Shown here one piece after another: positions 54,987 through 64,000 of a stretch of DNA of 64,000 bases. Under the pieces are notes generated by a model that saw only the letters and a program-made list of their open reading frames with translations, made no database searches and was not told the DNA's origin. This DNA comes from JALOLG01 sp963776935 (GTDB taxonomy: Bacteria; Actinomycetota; Acidimicrobiia; Acidimicrobiales; Ilumatobacteraceae), in the NCBI GenBank assembly GCA_963776935.1, contig CAVZOP010000008.1:62001-126000 (forward strand), read 5' to 3'. Each line of letters starts with the position of its first letter. The stretch's first letter is position 1. Both the position numbers and the translations under genes were made by a program.

Positions 54987-55847
54987 ATGCAGTTCGGGAT
55001 CGCTTTCGCCAACACTGGTCACGGAGCCCCGCCCGCCGGTGCAATCGCCATCGCCGAGGCGGCAGAGGCCGGCGGGCTCGCGGCCCTGTGGACGGTCGAA
55101 CACGTCGTCGTGCCGTCCGGGTACGAGTCCAAGTACCCGTACGACCCGAGCGGCAAGATGGCCGGTGGCGCCGAGGAGTTCGACCTTCCCGACCCGCTGG
55201 TCTGGTTGGCCTTCGTCGCCGCCCGAACGACCACCATCAAGCTCGGCACCGGGATCCTGATCCTGCCGCAGCGCAACCCGGTGGTCACGGCCAAGGCGGT
55301 GGCGACACTCGACCACCTGTCGAGCGGTCGGGTCCTGCTCGGTGTCGGCGCCGGATGGCTGGCCGAGGAGTTCGGCGCCCTGAACGTGCCGTTCGACGAT
55401 CGCGGCAAACGGCTCGACGAGTACATCGCGGTCATGCGTGCGCTCTGGACGGGCGACAAGGCGTCGTTCGACGGCGACTACTTCCACTTCACCGACTGCA
55501 TCTCGCGGCCGCGACCGGTCAATGGATCGGTGCCCGTCGTGATCGGCGGTCATACTGCGGCCGCGGCGCGTCGCGCCGGGCGCCTCGGCGATGCGTTCTT
55601 CCCGATGAGCGCGTCGATCGACGCCCTCGGCGACATCATCGCCAGGATGCGAGCCGCGGCGTCCGAAGCGGGCCGCGACCCCGACGCGATCGAGATCTAC
55701 ACCGGCGCGATGGAGCGTCCGGGCGACGCGCTGTACGGCGCCGTCGAACGCCTCGCCGAGCTCGGCGTCAGCCAGGCCGTGCTGCCCGCATACTCACCCG
55801 ACAAGCTGGCGGGGATCGGGCAGGACCTGGTCAGCCGTTTCGGCTGA
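54987..55847 (+). CDS. LLM-class F420-dependent oxidoreductase
   Basis: A 286-residue TIM-barrel protein: GIAFANTGHGAPPAGAIAIAEAAEAGGLAALWTVEHVVVP, TIKLGTGILILPQRNPVVTAKAVATLDHLSSGRVLLGVGAGWLAEEFGAL and RPRPVNGSVPVVIGGHTAAAARRAGRLGDAFFP. These are the cofactor-binding loops of TIGR03619-type F420 enzymes. Substrate unknown. GGGGG precedes the ATG. It is divergent from the MFS pump gene. Confidence 0.93.
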   Translation: MQFGIAFANTGHGAPPAGAIAIAEAAEAGGLAALWTVEHVVVPSGYESKYPYDPSGKMAGGAEEFDLPDPLVWLAFVAARTTTIKLGTGILILPQRNPVVTAKAVATLDHLSSGRVLLGVGAGWLAEEFGALNVPFDDRGKRLDEYIAVMRALWTGDKASFDGDYFHFTDCISRPRPVNGSVPVVIGGHTAAAARRAGRLGDAFFPMSASIDALGDIIARMRAAASEAGRDPDAIEIYTGAMERPGDALYGAVERLAELGVSQAVLPAYSPDKLAGIGQDLVSRFG

Positions 55848-55934
55848 GGCGACCGAGATTCCACCGGTGCCGGGCGGTGTAACTTCGTTGCAGCGGGTGC
55901 CGACGGGCTCGCTCATTGACAACGGGGGTTCGGT

Positions 55935-59247
<3,313 letters not shown>

Positions 59248-59299
59248 TCGAGTTCCGTTTGGGCTCCAAGCCGTTCTGACGGCCGGTACCGTGGGTCAC

Positions 59300-59936
59300 G
59301 TGACGACGTCGGCGACCGCGGAGCGGCACGAGCTGTGCGACCTGTTCGACGAGGTCGGACCGGACGCGCCGACGTTGTGCGAAGGATGGATGACGGTCGA
59401 CCTGGCCGCCCACCTCGTCGTGCGTGAGCGGCGACCCGACGCCGCTCCGGGGGTGCTGCTGAAGCCGCTCGCCAGCTACACCGAGAAAGTCCAGGGGCGA
59501 ATCGCCGAGTTGCCGTGGTCGGAGCTCGTCGATCGCATCCGCTCCGGGCCGCCGCGCCTCTCACCGACGCGGATCGAGACCGTCGACCGAGCCGTGAACA
59601 CCGTCGAGTTCTTCGTCCATCACGAGGACGTACGGCGGGCCCAGCCGGAGTGGTCGGCCCGCCAGCTCGACAGCGAGCTCGTCGACGATCTCCATGCCGC
59701 GCTCGAAGCGCTCGGCACGGCTGCTGACCCGCAAGGCACCCGCCGGCATCGAGCTCGAGCCCACCGACGGATATCCGACGATCGTCGCCAACAGCGCATC
59801 ACCGAACGTGAAGGTGCGCGGGCCGGTCGGAGAGCTCACGCTCTTCATCAACGGCCGACAGGCCCACGCACTGGTTGATTTCGATGGTCCCGCCGACGCG
59901 ATCGCGGCGCTCCGCGTCGCGTCGTTCGGCCTCTGA
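59300..59936 (+). CDS. TIGR03085-type mycothiol-dependent/DinB-like metal-binding protein (one frame break)
   Basis: About 211 residues. SATAERHELCDLFDEVGPDAPTLCEGWMTVDLAAHLVVRERRPDAAPGVLLKPLASYTEKVQGRIAELPWSELVDRI is the TIGR03085 hallmark, and VNTVEFFVHHEDVRRAQPEW carries the metal-binding histidines. The family has a DinB/maleylpyruvate-isomerase fold and is restricted largely to mycothiol-making actinobacteria. The frame breaks near 59704; CTCGAAG should read CTCAAG, giving AALKRSARLLTRKAPAGIEL. The end is ALVDFDGPADAIAALRVASFGL. It is convergent with the acyl-CoA dehydrogenase gene, with a 15-bp gap. Confidence 0.87.
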
Positions 59937-59951
59937 CCGCGTTCGCGGCTG

Positions 59952-61139
59952 TCAGCCCCAGCGCGGCATCTCGTCGGGGTTGATGCCGAGGCTGAGCTTG
60001 CCGACCACCTCGTGGGTGAGCAACGTGTTGCCGGGGTGGATGCGGCCGAGGCGGCAGTCGCGGAACATCTGCTCGAACCGGCTGCGCTTGAAGATCCCCG
60101 CCCCGCCGGTCAGGTCGAGCGCCGTGTCGACGACGGACCACGCCCGGGTCACGACGTCGTACTTGCACGCCATGATCTTGACCGGCCAATCCATTCCGTG
60201 GTCGACGCCGGTCACCCAGTCGTCGCACACCCGGTCGAGATGGGCGGTCATCGCCTCGAGGTGGATGCGCATCTCGGCGATGTGGTGCTGCACCCCGGGG
60301 TGATACGCCATCGATCGTGTGAGGGCGACCGACGTGCGGTCGTGGACCCGGGCAACCGTGTCGTCGTAGGCGCGTCGGGCGATCGAGGAGTAGACGCCCG
60401 CGAAGCCGAGCAAGGCCCACGCGAACAGTGCGACGTGGAACAGTCCGGCTCCGGCGAAGCCCGCCGGGCACACGAGGATCGTCGCCTCGTCGGGAACGAA
60501 CACGCGGTCGAGGATCGTGTCGTGCGACGCCGTCGCCCGCATACCGAGCGCGTCCCACGTCTCTTCGATCCGCAACCCGGGCGCATCACGTTCGACGAAG
60601 GCGTGGACGATCTTCGGATTCGCGGGATCGCTCGCGTCCATGGCGTGGACTCCGAGGTAGGTCCACACGGGTGACAGGCTGCCGAAGATCTTGTGCCCGG
60701 TGATCTCCCAGCCGCCCTCGACGCGGGTGGCCGTCGCCGACGACAGCAGTACGGCGATGTCATTGCCGGCCTCTCCGTGCCCGGCGGCGAAGATGTGACC
60801 ATCGGCGGCCTTGCTGAGGACCCAGTCGCCTGAAGGGTCGCCGGCGCGGTGCAGGTCGGCGCACAGGCCGACGAAGTAGTGGTGCATGTTGACGGCGACC
60901 GCGGTCGCCGGAGCGACATAGGCGATGCGGCGCTGCAGGCGGTTGATCTCGGCGAGATTCAGGCCGGCACCGCCGTACTCGGTGGGCAGCGATGCGGTGA
61001 AGTACCCCGACGCCCGTAGGTCCTCGAAGTCCTCCGTGAAGAACGCGTTGTCGCGGTCGTAGGCCGGCGCCCGTTCGTCGAAGCGGGTCAGCATCTCCTC
61101 GGTCAGCGGCTCGGTCCTGGTCTCTGTCGTGGTGGTCAT
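59952..61139 (-). CDS. Acyl-CoA dehydrogenase family protein
   Basis: A 395-residue flavoenzyme. The N-terminal helical part contains YFTASLPTEYGGAGLNLAEINRLQRRIAYVAPATAVAVNMHHYFVG. The beta domain has GWEITGHKIFGSLSPVWTYLGVHAM and DALGMRATASHDTILDRVFVPDE, and the C-terminal bundle has LDLTGGAGIFKRSRFEQMFRDCRLGRIHPGNT. The typical catalytic glutamate is not obvious, and the sequence is closer to the acyl-CoA dehydrogenase-like monooxygenase/DszC group. AGAGGAG stands six bases before ATG 61139. A TTGACA-N17-TACGGT promoter and an operator lie upstream. Confidence 0.92.
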   Translation of the reverse strand: MTTTTETRTEPLTEEMLTRFDERAPAYDRDNAFFTEDFEDLRASGYFTASLPTEYGGAGLNLAEINRLQRRIAYVAPATAVAVNMHHYFVGLCADLHRAGDPSGDWVLSKAADGHIFAAGHGEAGNDIAVLLSSATATRVEGGWEITGHKIFGSLSPVWTYLGVHAMDASDPANPKIVHAFVERDAPGLRIEETWDALGMRATASHDTILDRVFVPDEATILVCPAGFAGAGLFHVALFAWALLGFAGVYSSIARRAYDDTVARVHDRTSVALTRSMAYHPGVQHHIAEMRIHLEAMTAHLDRVCDDWVTGVDHGMDWPVKIMACKYDVVTRAWSVVDTALDLTGGAGIFKRSRFEQMFRDCRLGRIHPGNTLLTHEVVGKLSLGINPDEMPRWG

Positions 61140-61165
61140 GTTGTGCTCCTCTCGGCAACAGAATT

Positions 61166-61267
61166 TCGGTCGGTCGACCGATTCACACCGTATGAAAACC
61201 GACACGCGGTGTCAACCCTTGACATTCTGGGGTTCAGACATGATCCTGATATCGGTCGACCGACCGA
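61166..61267. promoter_or_regulatory. Divergent promoter with two mirrored 16-bp operators
   Basis: TCGGTCGGTCGACCGA (61166-61181) and its exact reverse complement (61252-61267) stand at the two edges of the gap between the acyl-CoA dehydrogenase and TetR genes. Each contains the 12-bp palindrome TCGGTCGACCGA. Between them, back-to-back -35 elements TTGACA read outward (minus 61215-61210; plus 61219-61224). For the dehydrogenase, TACGGT (61192-61187) at 17 bp serves as the -10. A TetR dimer at each site could shut both promoters. Confidence 0.82.
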
Positions 61268-61300
61268 TGCAGAGTCGGAAACGAGGCCGAAAGGAACCCG

Positions 61301-61948
61301 ATGGCAACCCAACCCGTCGAAGCTGCGACCGCCCAGGCAATCCTCAACGCGGCGCGAACTCGGCTCCTCGAGGACGGCTACGCCGGCCTGTCGACACGGC
61401 GCATCGCCCAAGAGGCGGGGGTGCCGCTGTCGCAGGTGCACTACCACTTCGGTTCGAAAGGCGGGATGGTGCTGGCCCTGCTCGAGGCCGAGAACGAGCG
61501 CCGCCTCAGCCGCCAGGCGACGCTGTACTCCCAGGAGATACCGCTGTGGCGACGTTACGAGCAGGCGTGTGATGTGTTGGAGGACGACCTCGAATCGGGG
61601 TTCGTCCGCGTTCTGCAAGAGATGATCGCCGCCGGCTGGACGAACCCCGACATCGCCGCCGCGGCGCGGTCGATCATCGCCGGTTGGTTCGACCTGCTCA
61701 CCGAAGTCGCGACCGACGCGGCCGAGCGCTTCGGTGGCCTGGGACCGTTCGCGCCGGCTGAGCTGGCGACGCTCATCGGCAACGTGTTCATCGGATCGGA
61801 GGCGTTGCTGCTGCTCGGTTTCGATCGTCACCGCCTACCGATCCGGGCCAGCCTGCGCCGTCTCGGGGAAGTCATCAAAGCGGCCGAGGAAGCCGCCGAG
61901 ACCGCGATGGCGGCCACCGCGTCAGGACAACAGGGGACAGACCGATGA
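61301..61948 (+). CDS. TetR/AcrR family transcriptional regulator
   Basis: A 215-residue regulator. The DNA-binding part is AILNAARTRLLEDGYAGLSTRRIAQEAGVPLSQVHYHFGSKGGMVLALLEAE, followed by a ligand domain with GWFDLLTEVATDAAERFGGLGPFAPAELATLIGNVFIGSEALLLLGF. It overlaps the hydrolase-glycosyltransferase gene by four bases (ATGA), so repressor and enzyme are made together. Its likely sites are the mirrored operators at 61166-61181 and 61252-61267. Confidence 0.94.
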   Translation: MATQPVEAATAQAILNAARTRLLEDGYAGLSTRRIAQEAGVPLSQVHYHFGSKGGMVLALLEAENERRLSRQATLYSQEIPLWRRYEQACDVLEDDLESGFVRVLQEMIAAGWTNPDIAAAARSIIAGWFDLLTEVATDAAERFGGLGPFAPAELATLIGNVFIGSEALLLLGFDRHRLPIRASLRRLGEVIKAAEEAAETAMAATASGQQGTDR

Positions 61949-64000
61949 GAGCGCGCCAACCCGACGACTCCGGCTACGCCGAGCGTGACGGAGTCAAGCT
62001 CCGCTGGGAGACGTTCGGCGACGGTGAGCCGACGGTGCTCCTGCTCCCGACGTGGTCGATCATCCACTCTCGACACTGGAAGGCACAGGTTCCATACCTC
62101 GCCCGGCACCACCGCGTCGTCACGTTCGATGGCCGGGGTTGCGGCGGCTCCGATCGTCCGATCGGAGCCGAGCACTACACACCCGAGCAGTTCGTCGCCG
62201 ACACGATCGCCGTGCTGGATGCAACGAACACCGAGCGCGCGGTGCTGGTGGGTCTGTCGGCCGGCGGGCTCTGGGCCATCCAGGTCGCGGCCGATCATCC
62301 CGAGCGTGTGATCGGCGCCGTGACGATCGGCGCTGCAGTGCCGCTCGCGCCGGCCCGTGCCGAGCGCGCGGAGTATTCGTTCGAGGAACGGCTGACGACG
62401 ACCGAAGGCTGGGCGAAGTACAACCGCCACTACTGGGACGAGAACTACGAGGACTTCCTCGAGTTCTTCTTCGATCGCATGTTCACCGAGCCGCACTCGA
62501 CGAAGCAGATCGAGGACTGCGTCGGATGGGGGCTCGAGATCGAGCCCCACACGCTCGCCGACACGCAACGGGGTCTGCGGGCCTGCGACCCCGACGTGTT
62601 CCGCGCCGCGTGTGCCCGCGTGCGGTGCCCCGTCCTCGTCATCCACGGCGACGAGGACGCCATCCGCCCCCACAGCCAGAGTGTGGAGCTGGCCGAGCTC
62701 ACGGGCGGACAGCTCGTCACGATCGAGGGCGGCGGCCACGGTCCGCATGCACGCGATCCGGTCGCCCTCAACCGCCTGATCAACAACTTCGTCGACCGGG
62801 TGCACCCGCCACGGACATCGACCACCTGGGTGCACGCACTTCGTCGACCGAAGCGCGCCCTGTACCTGTGCTCACCGATCGGGCTCGGTCACGCCAGACG
62901 CGATGTCGCGATCGTGGCCGAGCTGCGCAAGCACCATCCCGACCTCGAGATCGACTGGCTCGCCCAGCACCCCGTGACGGCCGTCCTCGAGCACGCCGGC
63001 GAGCGTGTCCACCCTGCGTCCGCCTGGTTGGCGAACGAGTCGGCGCACATCGAGGACGAGTGCGCCGAGCACGACTTGCACGCGTTCCAGGCGATCCGCC
63101 GGATGGACGAGATCCTCGTCAACAACTTCATGGTCTTCCACGACGTCGTCGAGGAGCAGCAGTACGACCTGGTACTCGGCGACGAGGCCTGGGACGTCGA
63201 CTACTTCCTCCACGAGAACCCGGAGCTGAAGCGGTTCGCGTTCGTCTGGATGACCGACTTCGTGGGATGGATCCCGATGCCGAGTGGCGGCCGCCACGAA
63301 GCCGGCGTGACGACCGACTACAACGCCGAGATGATCGAGCAGCGCGCCCGCTTCCAACGCGTCCGTGATCGATCGATCTTCGTCGGCGATCCCGACGACA
63401 TCGTGCCCGAGAGCTTCGGACCCGGGCTGCCCGACATCCGTGAGTGGACCGAGCAGAACTTCGAGTTCGGCGGCTACATCACCGGCTTCGATCCGATCGG
63501 GCCCGCCGACCGCGATGCCATGCGCGACGAGCTCGGCTACCGCGACGACGAGCGCGTGTGCATCGTGTCGGTCGGCGGTTCGGGTGTCGGTGCCTCGCTG
63601 CTGCGGCGCGTCGCAGACGCCGCCCAGGCATCGCGACGACTCGTCGACGGACTGCGATTCGTCGTCGTCGCCGGACCGCGCATCGATATCGCGACGTTGC
63701 CCACCTGCGACGGGGTCACGTACCAGCGCTACGTCCCCGACCTCTATCGCCACCTCGCCGCGTGCGATCTGGCGGTCGTGCAAGGCGGACTGACCACGTG
63801 CATGGAGCTCACCGCGAACCAGCGGCCGTTCGTCTACATCCCGCTGCGCAACCACTTCGAGCAGAACTTCCACGTTCGTCACCGTCTCGAGCGTTACGGC
63901 GCCGGCCGTTACATGTCGTACGACGACGCATCCGATCCCGACGCGCTCGCCACCGCGATCGCCTTGGAGATCGACCGCGTCGTCGACTACCGCCCGGTCG
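61945..64000 (+). CDS. Alpha/beta hydrolase fused to GT-B glycosyltransferase-like domain (3' end outside window)
   Basis: 685 codons are present with no stop. Residues 1-285 are an alpha/beta hydrolase: RVVTFDGRGCGGSDRP, nucleophile elbow VLVGLSAGGLWAIQVAADHPERV, acid in VIHGDEDAIRPHSQ and histidine in EGGGHGPHARDP. From about residue 300 the frame continues without interruption into a MurG/UGT-like fold: RALYLCSPIGLGHARRDVAIVAELRKHHPDLEIDWLAQ, VSVGGSGVGASLLRRVADAA, FVVVAGPRIDI and ACDLAVVQGGLTTCMELTANQRPFVYIPLRNHFEQNFHV. The last piece is the sugar-nucleotide-binding GG-TT-E pattern. The two activities may act in series, for instance trimming and glycosylating a lipid. It is coupled to the TetR gene. 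Confidence 0.85.
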   Translation, partial: MRARQPDDSGYAERDGVKLRWETFGDGEPTVLLLPTWSIIHSRHWKAQVPYLARHHRVVTFDGRGCGGSDRPIGAEHYTPEQFVADTIAVLDATNTERAVLVGLSAGGLWAIQVAADHPERVIGAVTIGAAVPLAPARAERAEYSFEERLTTTEGWAKYNRHYWDENYEDFLEFFFDRMFTEPHSTKQIEDCVGWGLEIEPHTLADTQRGLRACDPDVFRAACARVRCPVLVIHGDEDAIRPHSQSVELAELTGGQLVTIEGGGHGPHARDPVALNRLINNFVDRVHPPRTSTTWVHALRRPKRALYLCSPIGLGHARRDVAIVAELRKHHPDLEIDWLAQHPVTAVLEHAGERVHPASAWLANESAHIEDECAEHDLHAFQAIRRMDEILVNNFMVFHDVVEEQQYDLVLGDEAWDVDYFLHENPELKRFAFVWMTDFVGWIPMPSGGRHEAGVTTDYNAEMIEQRARFQRVRDRSIFVGDPDDIVPESFGPGLPDIREWTEQNFEFGGYITGFDPIGPADRDAMRDELGYRDDERVCIVSVGGSGVGASLLRRVADAAQASRRLVDGLRFVVVAGPRIDIATLPTCDGVTYQRYVPDLYRHLAACDLAVVQGGLTTCMELTANQRPFVYIPLRNHFEQNFHVRHRLERYGAGRYMSYDDASDPDALATAIALEIDRVVDYRPV

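Overview
The window is about 64 kb of chromosome from a high-GC, Gram-positive-like actinobacterium. The best fit is the class Acidimicrobiia (Ilumatobacter-like). This is inferred from gene content: secreted proteins built from about 115-residue DTR/NVTA/GFLTVYPC/IVDV repeats, an ECF42-type sigma factor with a DGPF partner, a mycothiol-type TIGR03085 protein, LLM and PPOX oxidoreductases, GTG starts and many GTGA/ATGA overlaps. No 16S gene is present, so the placement is not proven. I see no prophage, insertion sequence or CRISPR array. One tRNA (Thr, TGT) is present.

Layout. 1-2.7 kb: end of an AI-2E-type permease, ridA divergent from a TetR gene, a small lipoprotein and a second TetR. 2.8-9.6 kb: a LacI-controlled sugar cluster (two ABC permeases, GH78 alpha-L-rhamnosidase, LacI, binding protein) with matching operators before both transcription units. 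9.9-16 kb: a small helical protein, an EAL-DICT phosphodiesterase, tRNA-Thr, a PASTA lipoprotein, the DGPF/ECF42 pair and a Tat-exported sortase-fold protein. 15.7-22.4 kb: ispD-ispF-rlmB, a Crp-like regulator, a dienelactone hydrolase, an ABC-2 exporter and xylose isomerase. 22.4-33.6 kb: two MacB/FtsX-type ABC systems, each next to a two-component system. 33.7-40.2 kb: an M20 peptidase, a PPOX protein, then a nitrogen block of antiporter-GlnD fusion, amtB and glnK with GlnR-like boxes. 40.3-45.6 kb: a secreted metalloprotease and a SoxR/Rieske/AhpD redox group. 45.6-50.5 kb: an FHA-FtsK/EccC-like ATPase and a sigma-like protein. 50.5-64 kb: lipid and xenobiotic-type enzymes, an MFS pump with its TetR, an extracellular nuclease, an acyl-CoA dehydrogenase/TetR pair and a hydrolase-glycosyltransferase fusion that runs off the end.

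The most striking locus is at 35.6-40.2 kb. A CPA2 (Kef-type) antiporter is joined to the C-terminal part of the PII uridylyltransferase GlnD: a degenerate HD region that has lost its metal-binding histidines, plus two ACT domains. The nucleotidyltransferase is missing. The gene lies directly upstream of amtB-glnK, and GlnR-type repeats sit before both units. This suggests cation/proton exchange gated by the glutamine signal.

Other recurring themes are convergent gene ends closed by long perfect hairpins from two or three sequence families, and palindromic operators before most regulator-linked units. There are also at least twenty single-base frame breaks in otherwise intact conserved genes. 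Many of these can be repaired by removing one G from a C-G-A step, so I read them as sequence errors rather than gene decay. Frame-broken genes are therefore listed as CDS over their full span.
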